Source: Macrocybe gigantea (Eukaryota > Basidiomycota > Agaricomycetes > Agaricales > Callistosporiaceae). Taken from it: a stretch of 64,000 bases of DNA. Of the stretch, positions 54,541 to 64,000 are shown piece after piece. The DNA lies in assembly GCA_011319805.1 (NCBI GenBank), contig SJRY01000003.1, positions 62,001 to 126,000 of the forward strand. Reading direction: 5' to 3'. The position numbers were made by a program, and so were the translations under genes. The notes beneath the pieces are model-generated. The model was given only the letters and a program-made list of their open reading frames with translations, did not search any database and was not told the origin of the DNA. Each line of letters begins with the position of its first letter. Position 1 is the first letter of the stretch.

Positions 54541-54944
54541 CTAAGTACTGTCAAGTGCTTGGTAGGTCGAATCCAATGCAGGAATCTTTGGGCAATCATC
54601 GATTGCGGTGATGGAGGCACCAAGACGAATCAGCTTATGGATGAATAGGTTAGCCTTTTGAATGAGCTTGGTCTTACGTGTATCTGATGATGAACAGGTT
54701 ATAAACATCTTTAGTTCAGTCTTTTCCTCGTCATGAAATGAAATAAATGTATCTTCTCTGTCCTCGAGTGCTGTGAATCGGCCCCGCAAGAGTCACAAGA
54801 CACGTCAAATATGAGTGCCACGGCAATGCATCGGTGGCAGCAGTAACTGCACCATGGAGAGCTACTGCTGATATGAACCTCCCTTGCAGTGAAAATGTAC
54901 TCCGAAAATGAATACAGGTTTTTATGGCCATCGAAGGCTACCAA
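54541..54944 (-). pseudogene. Unassigned coding-like fragment
   Basis: The reverse frame 54789-54541 reads smoothly (RFTALEDREDTFISFHDEEK, KANLFIHKLIRLGASITAID) and an adjacent frame upstream continues protein-like text to 54944. No family recognised. It may be an exon of a dead gene or a CACTA companion. Confidence 0.3.
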
Positions 54945-55253
54945 AGATAATCAACGCCATGTACATTTTTGGTGCAACTTGCCTCCTGAAGGCACATCGC
55001 AATCTCCTTCGCCTTGCGATTATTAAATTTGAAGTCTTCAGGTGTAGGCCATGTGGGTGAACAGTGATTCAGAGTCAACACCATCCACGATATTGCTGTC
55101 CCAATCAACAACTGTTTATTGTAGTGAGTTTAATCGTTGTATACAAATTTCATGTCATCTGACATGCTCATCCCTCATCTTCAGTGCATGAACGTACTTT
55201 TGTGTAGGCTTTGGTGAATAAATGTATTTGCAAATCAAAGGTATGCAGCAAAA

Positions 55254-55748
55254 TTGGAAGCAAGGACCGATCGACAGGAAACTGCAGCAAGTCTGTGTTC
55301 AAATCTCATCCCCCTCCAAACGATGACACTGCTGCTTCAAGTCCAGCTTTTTCTTGCTCCATTCTCCCCCATTCCCATAGCAAATCGCAACCCTCAGATC
55401 GATGTCGAATATGTGTATGGTCATGAATGCATGCCCATTGCGAAAGGCCCGCCAAGTCCAATGACTCACTCACTCACTCGGGGATTTATGGAGTCCGCCC
55501 CTACCAACGTCGTTAGTTGGAAGATACAAATGACAAAACGACATCCATTAACTTACATTAAGACCCATCTCGGTTTGGATTGCCCCGACCAGTTCAAAAT
55601 TGCCAGCTTTGACGACGCTAGGGCATTTTTGAAAGCGCCAGCTGCAATTTCCCTCTTTTTCCTGCTTTTCGGCATTGATGCGATAAGGAAAAAGAGTTCA
55701 GATCGAATGAGAGCAGGCAGCATTGTTCAACGACCGGCAAGTGTTTGA
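55254..55748 (+). CDS. Hypothetical protein fragment
   Basis: An open frame of 164 codons. Its second half looks like real protein (NPQIDVEYVYGHECMPIAKG, HPLTYIKTHLGLDCPDQFKI, ASFDDARAFLKAP). I recognise no family. The first 40 residues are less protein-like, so the true start may be an upstream exon. The next 500 bp (55749-56250) are AT-rich with no gene. Confidence 0.4.
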   Translation: MEARTDRQETAASLCSNLIPLQTMTLLLQVQLFLAPFSPIPIANRNPQIDVEYVYGHECMPIAKGPPSPMTHSLTRGFMESAPTNVVSWKIQMTKRHPLTYIKTHLGLDCPDQFKIASFDDARAFLKAPAAISLFFLLFGIDAIRKKSSDRMRAGSIVQRPASV

Positions 55749-56254
55749 CGAGCAGGCCACAATGAGAATCCCCAAGTTGCACCATAACAACTCAGCTGTG
55801 ACGTTCACGTTGGGGACAGTTTCTTCGATGCATATGCTCCAGTCATCGCTCATTTAGTCTGTCAATTCAGCTGCTTGACGTTGATTTTTTTCAACATTCA
55901 CTGCTTGCTTGTAGTCACCTCTAAATGGCTGAAAAGTCACTTCAAAACATCAGAAACCGTCATCCACGTCCTTGACTCTAAACATCTCAATTCTCAGCCA
56001 AAAAGTGTCTCAATAAACCAACACCATTTGACAAGTATTTCGCATTTTGTTTCTCATCAAAAGGTATGGTTTTTTTGGTCCTTGTATTGTCAGTTTTTTT
56101 TCATGTGAATATAATCAATAATTTACTGCTATTAAAGTCGTAATTTTCTGGCTACAAAACCGACCACATTCTGACCCTTCGAAATCCGACCTCTTTCGTC
56201 ACTTTTTCGGCTTTCAGGCCCCCGCTGTCATTTATTCCGCCCCCTCGGGGCTCA

Positions 56255-56631
56255 CAGTGTTATGACACTCTGCAATGTTGCTTGCTTGGCCAAACTGCCC
56301 CAAAAAAAATCATGCACAAAAGCCAGTTTTTGCTCAGCCCTGCTGAAGAGGATGTTTTAGTTGATTGGATAAAATATCTAGGGATGATGGAACATCCTAT
56401 CAATAGGCACACACTTGGCCCTAAGGTGGAAGCTCTTCTTACAAGAGATAGAATGTGTCACATATCAAAATCATGGATCAGGCAGTTTTTGACACATCAT
56501 CCTGACCTCAAGTTGGGATGTGGCAGTAGGCTTGATCCAAAACATGCAAAAGCCTTCAATTTTTCAACAGTCAATAACCATTTTCAGAAGTTGATCAACT
56601 ACATGAAGGAATGCAACATACCTTGGGAAAA
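56255..56631 (+). pseudogene. Pogo-type transposase N-terminal fragment, cut by chromovirus copy 3
   Basis: The frame runs through CYDTLQCCLLGQTAPKK (end of a pipsqueak HTH) into QFLLSPAEEDVLVDWIKYLG, HISKSWIRQFLTHHPDLKLG and ECNIPWEN, the CENP-B/Tc5 DNA-binding region just before the first catalytic block. The frame is open to 56631, where the LTR of copy 3 starts. The continuing catalytic part is not found after 63200. It is a different, diverged relative of transposases 1 and 2. Confidence 0.75.
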
Positions 56632-57002
56632 TGTTACAGACATCGCCCAAAGGACCATTCAATTTCTTATCTTATCTTTCCCATATCTCTTATCCTCCCC
56701 ATCATGCTGCACAGCATACAGCCATCGAGTCACTTCACTTCCCTAGTCATCCTGAGTCATCTCTTTCCAGTCTTACTCATCTGCAGTCCACAGCATTGTG
56801 CAGTCCATGGTCCCTTTCCAGTCTTACTCATCCACAGTCCACAGCATTGTGCAGCCCATGGTCCATGCTCGAGTACTGTAACATATATAAGGACTCCCAG
56901 ATGTACCAGTAGTGCTAGGCTTAATATTCCTTTTGCTATCATCTCAAAACCACTCTTGCACTTAGTCTGCCCGAGTCCTTCTGAGATTCGTCTAGCCTAA
57001 CA
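56632..57002 (+). repeat. 5' LTR of chromovirus copy 3 (371 bp, with 51-bp tandem duplication)
   Basis: It runs from TGTTACAGACATCGCCC to CTAGCCTAACA. It is 51 bp longer than the other full LTRs because a 51-bp unit (about 56767-56868, two copies, containing AGTCCACAGCATTGTGCAG) is tandemly repeated just upstream of the TATA motif. Confidence 0.93.
56884..56927 (+). promoter_or_regulatory. LTR promoter: TATA box and predicted transcript start (R region)
   Basis: TATATAA lies at 56884-56890. The string AGGCTTAATAT at 56917-56927 begins 33 bp after the TATA start, where transcription normally initiates. The same arrangement is found in the LTRs at 2164, 6547 and 62881. The transcript start is predicted, not observed. 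Confidence 0.65.
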
Positions 57003-57004
57003 AG

Positions 57005-57015
57005 ATATTAAGCCT
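57005..57015 (+). promoter_or_regulatory. Putative self-priming primer-binding site
   Basis: Two bases after the LTR end the sequence ATATTAAGCCT is the exact reverse complement of AGGCTTAATAT in the LTR (56917-56927). In Tf1 and related sushi-group chromoviruses the 5' end of the RNA folds back onto such a site and primes reverse transcription instead of a tRNA. I saw no tRNA-complementary TGG start here. Confidence 0.7.
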
Positions 57016-57223
57016 CGTCGAGACTCACTCAGACTCACACACACACCACATCACGCTTCATCAAAGACTTGATCAACATTCAATGACAAGCGGTTGCCGA
57101 TCCAGCAAGTACTAGCACAAATAATGAGAGCACTTGGCTCAAAGAAGTAGACCAGACATTGCAGTCCATGCCATTCACAGAGACAGTCCATGCCACCCAC
57201 AGAGACACTAGCAATCCAAACAA

Positions 57224-58823
57224 ATGAAAGAGAGAGCACACACCTACACCAAGTAGTGACAATGAAGAACAGGCATTTCTGAGAGAGTTTGCCTTCACTA
57301 CCACAGATGAGCCCACTGAGATCCTCAGCAAAGGAGCAGCACAACTCATTGCAGAACTTTTCCTAGAAGGAGAATATGGGATAAGCCCAGAAGAGCTGTG
57401 GTCAGACCAGAATCTTCTTGCTGAAGAAGAGGATGAACCTATCTGTAAGAAAACAAGAGAAGAATGAACACAAGCCCAAGACTTCAGGTAACAACAGATT
57501 GAGAACTATAATTGCCGAACACAGGAGGAAGACATACTGATACAGAGAGGGCATGATGCACAGAGCATATAACAGAACCAATAAGAATGACACCAAAGTC
57601 AAGGACACATAGGAATGAAACCACTGAACCCCTTCAGAGGACCAATCCGCTGAAGCACTGCATAAGAAGAGAATTGCACCACTGTGGTGAAAGTAAGCAA
57701 CAATGACTGGGATGAATACTATTAGTGGAGGGAGCAAAAAGGACTACCAAAGACAAATGGACTGACCACTGCAGAGTGGGCCAATTTTGAACAAGCTTGT
57801 AGAATCGCAGGAGTCAACCTAGACTACTGGAAAGAACAGAGAGAGGAGCGAAGACAGAAACAACTTCAAGAACAGCAAGCCCAAATACAAGTACAGCAGA
57901 CCCAAGAACAACAGATCCAGGAACAGGAAAACCAAGACCAAGATAACGACAAAGAAACTCCCCAAAGGATGACGACAGAATACAAGGGAATCATCACTAA
58001 CCCGAAATCCTTCACAGGAGACCGAATATCCTTTGACATTTGGTGGAGGAAGATGAAGCTTTACATAACCACACATGGAGATCTCACAGATACACAGAAG
58101 ATTGGAGCAGTCCTGTCTAGAATGACCAATGGACCAGGAGCCCACTAGGCGTCAAAGAAGATTGACACCACTACCAACCAAAGCACATAGGCTGACTTCA
58201 TAACCAAGATAGAGATATGATTCAGCAACGTCATGTCACCATCACAAGCAGGAAGCAAACTATTCAATATTAGACAGGAAAACTGACCCATTGATGAATT
58301 TCTGAATGAATTCGTAGACCTTGCAGGAAAAGCAGGAATGACAGGAACAGCCCCTTGTTTCCTACTTGAGAAGAGCTTAAACCAAAGGATAGCAGAGGCT
58401 GTACACTCGATATCCACACTGCCAACAGATGGAGATGAATATATCAAGATAGTTTGAGCGATTGGATGAAACATCAATGAACACAGGAATGTGATGAGAG
58501 GAGAATTCACAAGCAATCAGTGCAAGCCTGGAAATCCAAGCTGAGGAGCAGAACAGGTCATGGAAGTTGACAAAGTACGAAGCAACAACGGCTTCAACTG
58601 CAATAAACCAGGGCACCTCTTACAAAACTGCCTGGAACCATGAAAGGAAGCAGCAAATGTCACATGCTTCAATTGTGGCTTAAAGGGACACTATGCACAG
58701 AACTGCAAGAAGAAGAAAGGAAAATCCCGAGTCAGAGAAGTGAAAGAAGAAGAAGGAGAGGACGAAGAAGACAAGAATGAGGAAAGCTCTGACAAAGAGG
58801 GTTTTGTTGAAGGGTCCGACTAG
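57224..58823 (+). pseudogene. gag of chromovirus copy 3
   Basis: Starts at ATG 57224 in agreement with copy 2. It contains EELWSDQNLL, a Gln-rich helix (about 57860-57930), the capsid region with FTGDRISFDIWWRKMKLYIT, two CCHC knuckles (about 58598-58630 and 58665-58705), an acidic tail and stop TAG 58821-58823. Internal stops are mostly TGA and TAG explained by C-to-T or G-to-A change. Confidence 0.87.
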
Positions 58824-61800
58824 GAGGTGCTAAATCGTGACCCATACAACTGAAACAGACTCACTTCGATATCAGATGTAGATCATCCCATACTCTGAAA
58901 TACACCATTCCTGCCAAGCGATCTGAAGCACTAAGAAAAACCATCTGAGGTGACAAACCACCAAAGAGGAAAGAACTCACAGTACCAGCTAGGATATGAA
59001 CATGAAAAGGAATAACAATGATAATACTGGAAGTCGATAGCAGAGCAGATAGGACCTGCATCAACACTGCAATAGTAGTGAAAACAGAGCTGAAGATACG
59101 ATGAATCAAGAAAATTCCAATCATAAATGCAGACAGATCACCCAACTGCTAGAAAACAGCAGACTGAGTAGCGGAGGTCCACATCGACATTAAAGGACAC
59201 AAGAAGCACATGGAAGCCATCGTACTCGATATTGGAAAGACCGATATGCTACTAGGACATGACTGGCTTGTCTACCACAATCCAATGATCAAATGGAGGA
59301 CAGGAGAAGTTGTCTTTGACAGATGCCCTAAAACATGCAAAATAAACCACCAGACGATTAAGATACAGAAGATGGATAAACCAGTGAAAACCACAGCCAG
59401 CAACAAGACAGGAACCCAGACACCCCCATATCTAATCAGATTCAAACACCTCTTCAAGGAGAAGAACTTTGATTGTTTATCAGACTACAAAGAATGGGAC
59501 CACGAAATAAACTTAACAAAAGATGCACCCAAAACGATACCGAGCAAGGTCTATCCAATGACGCAGAAGGAACTAGAGGAACTAGATGCCTTTGTCAAAG
59601 AAGGATTAAGAACAGGAAAAATATGCCCATCGAAATCACCTTATGCAGCACCCTGCTTCTTTCACAACAAGAAAGACGGAAGCAAACGACTCATCCAAGA
59701 CTACCAGGAAATAAACAAATATATGGTCAAGGACAAGTTCCTACTACCACGCATTAGTGAGCTCCTCGACATACTACAAGGAGCAAAGTACTTTAGCAAG
59801 ATCGATATTATCTGGGGATACAATAACATGCACATCTGGAAAGGAGACAAATGGAAGGCAGCCTTCCTAACAGCAAGAGGACTCTTCAAACCAACAGTTA
59901 TGTACTTTGGGCAGTGCAACGCACTAGGCACTTTTAGCCAAATGATGGCAAGCTTCTTCCAAGACCAAATATGAAGAAGAGTATGCATAATCTATATGGA
60001 TGACATCATAATCATTGGACGAACATGAGAGGAACTCCAAAAGAACACTATAGAAGTCATGGAAATACTGAACAAGAATGACTTGTTCATCAAAGGACTG
60101 AAATGCATCTGGGAATCATCAAAAGTTCCAGTACTAGGATATATTATAGGAGAAGGGAAGGTAGAAATGGAACCAGAGAAGATCACAGCTGTACAATCCT
60201 GGCCAATCCCAAAGATGAAGAAAGAACTACAAAAGTTCTTGGGATTCATGAACTTTTACCAATGATTCATTAAGGGATATGCAAAGGTCGCTAAACCCCT
60301 GACAGAGCTGACTGGAAACAAAACATTCCAGTGGACAGACAAGCAACAAGACACTTTCAAAGAGCTGATTTGACACATAACCTCAGCACCCATTCTAGCA
60401 CTACTACAAACAGAAGGAAAATTCTGAGTTGAAATGGATACCTCAGGATATGCCATCAGAGCAGTACTATCACAACAGCAGAAAGGACTATGGCACCCAA
60501 TCGCATTCATCTTGAAATGTATGACCCCAGCAGAGCAAAACTATGAAATCTATGACAAGGAACTTCTTGCGATAATGGTCGCACTGAAGACATGGAGACA
60601 ATACCTCCTTGAAGCTCAAGAGAAGTTCAAAATATTGACAGATCACAAAAACCTATCATATTTCCAGAAACCACAGCAACTCAATTTGAGACAGATCAGC
60701 TGGTATCTGAAATTACAAGAATACGATTATGAACTATGACACATACCAGAAAAAGCGAACAGAAAAGCAGACATCTTATCATGAATGGCAGGATATGAAG
60801 AAAACCTAGCAGAGAAAGACGACATACAAATGATCAAAGAAGCTGCATTCATCTGACATCTGGAAGAGAATAATAAACGAGATTTTGAATTTATGATGTT
60901 CGAGGATGAACACCTACAAAAAGAGGGAGCAGAAAATAATAAAACAATACAAACAAGGGAAATCACAATGATCAAATCTCCAAGGATAGAACAAATTCGA
61001 CAATGTGCATGAAGGGAGATGATCATAACAACAGGACTGAAGGAAAAACCACACTGGTTCACAGAAGAAGATCACATCATATACATAGGAGGAAAAATCT
61101 ACATTCCTCCAGACAACAAACTGAAGGAAGACATCATGTTTGAACACCACGACATGCCCATCGGAGGGCACCCAAGACAATATTGTATGCATGAGCTCAT
61201 AAACCACACCTACTGGTGGCCATCAATGTTAACAGACATCAAGAAGTATGTCAATGGATGCAAAGCATGTCAGTGAAACAAAATCATCTGACAAAAGAAA
61301 CATGCACCACTACACCTGCATGAGGTTCCACAGCAGCCATGGGAAGATATCGGAGTAGATCTCATAGGACTGCTACCCAGCTCGAATGGCCTTAATGCTA
61401 TTGCCGCAGTCACAGACCGCCTGACCAAGATGATCCACCTGATTCCCACAAACACTGAACTCATAGCAGAAGGCCTTGCACGGCTATACCGAGACAATGT
61501 GTGGTGACTTCATGGAATTCTATGAAAGATCATCAGCAACTGAGGACCTCAATTTGCAGTGCGATTCATGACAGTGCTTCTAAAACTGCTTGGAACAAAG
61601 CAAAACCTATCAATGGACTATCACCCACAGACAGATGGATAGGCGGAGTGATCCCATTAAGAGACGGAAGCTTTCCTCAGAAGCTTCACAAACAACCTAC
61701 AGGATGATTGGGCAGAATGGATAGCGATCACAGAGTACCAATATAATGATAAAACACACCAGGGAACAAAGGAGACACCATTCTACCTCAACTATGGAAT

Positions 61801-62448
61801 GCATCCCTGGAAGGGGGAACCACAGACCACAGAAGGGAATAACCCGCAGCAAAGAACTTCATCGAAAAAATGGACCAAATATGGAAAGAAGCAAATGCTG
61901 CACTGCAGTATGCACAAATATAGGCCAAAGACAATTATGATGCGAGATGAAGACCAGCCCAGGAATATAAGAAAGGGGATAGAGTATGGCTTGAAGCCAC
62001 TAATATTACAGTCAATTGACCATCAAAGAAATTATCGGCACTCCGATACGGACTGTTCAAGGTAATCGAAAAGAAAGGAGCCTCAGCATATCACCTGGAA
62101 CTCCCAGCATCATGGCAGCTGATACACTCTGTGTTCAATGAAACAGTACTCACACCCTACAAAGGACCCCATTTCAAGATACAAGAATGACCATCACCGC
62201 CACCCTCTGAAATCATAAATGATGAAGAAGAGTATGAGATAGAAGAGATTCTAAAAAGGAAGAAACAAGGAAGGGGAATGCTATTCCTAGTCAAATGGAA
62301 AGGATACAGATATGAAGAGAACACATGGATCAAAGAGAAAGAACTGGGGAATGTGGAGCAAGCTCTAGACTGCTTCCTAAAGAAGACTGCAAACCAGGAT
62401 AAAAGGACTATGACAAGAGGGAAGAAGACCAAAAATTGCACACCATAA
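58824..62448 (+). pseudogene. pol of chromovirus copy 3 (PR-RT-RH-IN-chromodomain)
   Basis: The protease region is decayed; its DSG active site reads DSR. RT is open from 59210 to 59974 and contains LLGHDWLVYHNPMIKW, YAAPCFFHNKKDGSKRLIQD and MYFGQCNALGTFSQMM; the catalytic YMDD lies at about 59994-60005. RNase H follows (MDTSGYAIRAVLSQQQKG, about 60434-60790). Integrase has its His/Cys zinc-binding section (about 61140-61275) and catalytic core (about 61320-61640). The chromodomain (about 62230-62345, MLFLVKWKGYRYEENTW) ends the polyprotein, with stop TAA 62446-62448. Numerous stops and several frameshifts make it inactive. Confidence 0.9.
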
Positions 62449-62880
62449 CCACCAATGCCCCCATCAGCATCGACAGCAGTGATGACAGCCATGCACCTAC
62501 CCCCAACTGCCCAAGCAACCTCGAGAATCTGGCAAGGATTCTCAATGGCAGCAACTACATGGACCCTCTTGCCATCACACTTGGTGTGTACATGCACTAC
62601 ATTATGACCATCCACATGCACCTCTGGACTGGGTGAACCCTTGATGGGACTGGCCCCACTGCAGCAGAACATATTACACTTTGCAAGGCAATGGAAATGC
62701 TTTGCATAGAAAACTAGCGACTTAAACTCCTCACCACCACACTCCATCACATCTGTGCCTACAATGAAGAACTCATTCATATGTAGGCCATATATGCCAC
62801 AACTGCTTGGAAGAGCAATAATGGGTGGGGACAGCTGGACTAAGGTTTTTTGCAAGGATGTGAATCTAAAGAGAGGGTAA
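62449..62880 (+). other. 3' noncoding region and polypurine tract of copy 3
   Basis: About 430 bp without supported coding. It ends with the purine run AAAGAGAGGG (62868-62877), three bases before the 3' LTR, the likely primer site for plus-strand DNA synthesis. Confidence 0.7.
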
Positions 62881-63200
62881 TGTTACAGATGTTGCCCAAA
62901 GGACTATTCAATTTCTTATCTTATCTTTCCCATATCCCTTATCTCCTCTATCATGCTGTGCAGCATGCAGCCATCAAGTCATTTCACTTTCCTAGTCATT
63001 CTGAGTCATCTCCTTCCAGTCTTACTCATCTGCAGTCTACAGCATTGTGTAGCCCATGGTCTGTGCTTGAGTACTGTAATGTATATAAGGACTCTCAGAT
63101 GTACTAGTAGCACTAGGCTTAATATTCCTTTTGCCATCATCTCAAGACCACTCTTGCACTTAGTCTGCCCAAGTCCTTTTGAGATTCATCAAGCCTAACA
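62881..63200 (+). repeat. 3' LTR of chromovirus copy 3 (320 bp)
   Basis: Runs from TGTTACAGATGTTGCCC to AAGCCTAACA. It has the same TATA and AGGCTTAATAT arrangement as the 5' LTR but lacks the 51-bp duplication and is CpG-poor. Confidence 0.93.
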
Positions 63201-63872
63201 AGTCATGGCTAACTGAGCACTTCATGGTATCCAGCAGGTAATGAGTAATATTCCTTGGCACTGACACATACTCATCATATGACCTCCTTATGGTTTTCTT
63301 GTGTCATGTCTTGTACATACATTCATCATGTGACTGGTATTTGTCACATGTTCATCATCATGATGTCTTTTGATAATGATTAGCTTCTTGAATTTGTAAC
63401 ACATGACAAGGGAAAAGAAGGCAAAAATTGCATACTATGACCACCAATACTCCCAAAGGCCCCATCAGTATCAGCAGTAGTGACAACACCTGCACACCCA
63501 CTACAAACCAGCCCAATGACCTTGAGAATCTGATAAGGATCTTCAATGCTAGTGACTTCATGAATCCCCTCACTATTACACCCAGCACCTATCTGTGCTA
63601 TATCATGATAATCCACACCCACCTGTAGTCAGGCCAAACCCCTAATAGAACTGAACCCACTATACCTGAGTGCATTGCACTCCATGAGGCTATCAACCTC
63701 TATTCTAAAAACTGATGACTTAAACTCCTTGCCACTATCCTATACCATATCTGTGCCTATAATGAAGAGCTCATTCACACATGAGTGCAGCATTCATATG
63801 GAAAACCAACAATAGATAGGGACAGCTGGACTAGAAGGTTTTTATGAGGACACAAACCTAAGAAGAGGGTAA
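63201..63872 (+). mobile_element. 3' internal end of a diverged chromovirus (copy 4)
   Basis: From about 63400 the sequence is collinear with the 3' noncoding region of copy 3 (62430-62880): GCAAAAATTGC..., the Ser/Thr-triplet stretch, and a purine tract AGAAGAGGG immediately before an LTR-like start. It is clearly diverged. The first 200 bp (63201-63400) match nothing else in the window. No pol sequence precedes it, so the element is 5' truncated or disrupted by copy 3. Confidence 0.7.
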
Positions 63873-64000
63873 TGTTACAGACACTAAATGAACCCTACAA
63901 TTTCTTATCTTATGTATCTCTCCTTCCTGCTCCTATCTCTCATCATGCAGCACTGTGCAGCATGCAGCCCCATCAAGTCATCTCCTACCCTTAGTCATTC
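63873..64000 (+). repeat. LTR of chromovirus copy 4, truncated by window end
   Basis: Begins TGTTACAGAC and contains the CAATTTCTTATCTTATG motif and CATGCAGCCCCATCAAGTCA, homologous but distinctly diverged from the other LTRs. It continues beyond the window. Confidence 0.75.

Larger units (their letters stand above)
56632..63200 (+). mobile_element. Ty3/gypsy chromovirus, copy 3 (near full length)
   Basis: Both LTRs and all internal domains are present in order: 5' LTR (56632-57002), primer-binding site, gag, protease, RT, RNase H, integrase, chromodomain, polypurine tract, 3' LTR (62881-63200). Many TGA and TAG codons replace codons that are CGA or TGG in copy 2, and CpG is depleted. No target duplication is seen: gaaaa precedes and agtca follows. 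The two LTRs differ by roughly 10% plus a 51-bp tandem duplication in the 5' one. The ends may therefore derive from different copies joined by recombination. Confidence 0.92.

Noticed and set aside
50091..55070. CACTGT strings at 50091 and (inverted) at about 55060 as ends of the CACTA element
   Set aside because: The match is only six bases and the adjacent 3-bp sequences differ, so it could be chance.
1..64000. CRISPR arrays, operons, Shine-Dalgarno sites or other prokaryotic features
   Set aside because: The window has spliced eukaryotic genes and fungal transposons; no regularly spaced short repeats were seen.

Overview
The window reads as basidiomycete (most likely Agaricomycete) genomic DNA. 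Gene-dense blocks carry genes with many short GT-AG introns of about 50-70 nt and conserved eukaryotic single-copy proteins, and they are interrupted by transposon-rich accessory blocks. I see nothing prokaryotic and no convincing tRNA, rRNA or CRISPR.

Layout. (1) 1-12522 is a transposon block. It holds a decayed Ty3/gypsy chromovirus, an inverted pair of LTRs, and a pogo-like DNA transposon (3034-12522, TA target duplication). The pogo transposase is split by a reverse-strand chromovirus (4250-10746, 5-bp duplication ATTAT), which itself carries a solo LTR (6547-6863, 5-bp duplication TCCTC): three dated layers. (2) 12672-30563 is a housekeeping block: a MAT2B/RmlD-like protein, a PITH-domain protein, a coiled-coil hypothetical, mitochondrial ribosomal protein uS5m, a Ran1/Ksp1-type kinase, a KEN-box nuclear protein and Golgi tether subunit COG6. 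(3) 30855-37561 holds two tandem F-box-like paralogues. One is split by a second pogo-like transposon (31780-34729) and the other carries a one-base frameshift. (4) 38220-43579 holds a SAP30BP/HCNGP homologue, the GPI transamidase catalytic subunit GPI8/PIG-K transcribed divergently from it across only 78 bp, and an MFS transporter. (5) 43580-64000 is a second accessory block: an HTH_psq transposase fragment, several broken lineage-specific genes, a decayed CACTA/Tnp2 transposase, a pogo-type transposase N-terminus cut by a chromovirus, that near-full-length chromovirus (56632-63200), and the 3' end of a further relative running off the window.

Genes and mechanisms. The housekeeping gene models were checked by intron phase: exon sums close in frame for the MAT2B-like gene (316 aa), PITH protein (224 aa), uS5m (579 aa), kinase (713 aa), COG6 (766 aa) and GPI8 (388 aa). 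The most mechanistic new observation concerns the chromovirus. Eleven bases just inside its 5' LTR are complementary to eleven bases of the LTR lying about 33 bp after the start of the TATA box, which is the arrangement expected for Tf1/sushi-type self-primed reverse transcription. The three coding copies also show graded loss of CpG, giving a relative age order (copy 1 most decayed, copy 2 least). I did not find a clearly novel multi-gene system. The best candidates for unexplained biology are the orphan broken genes around the CACTA element and the KEN-box protein.
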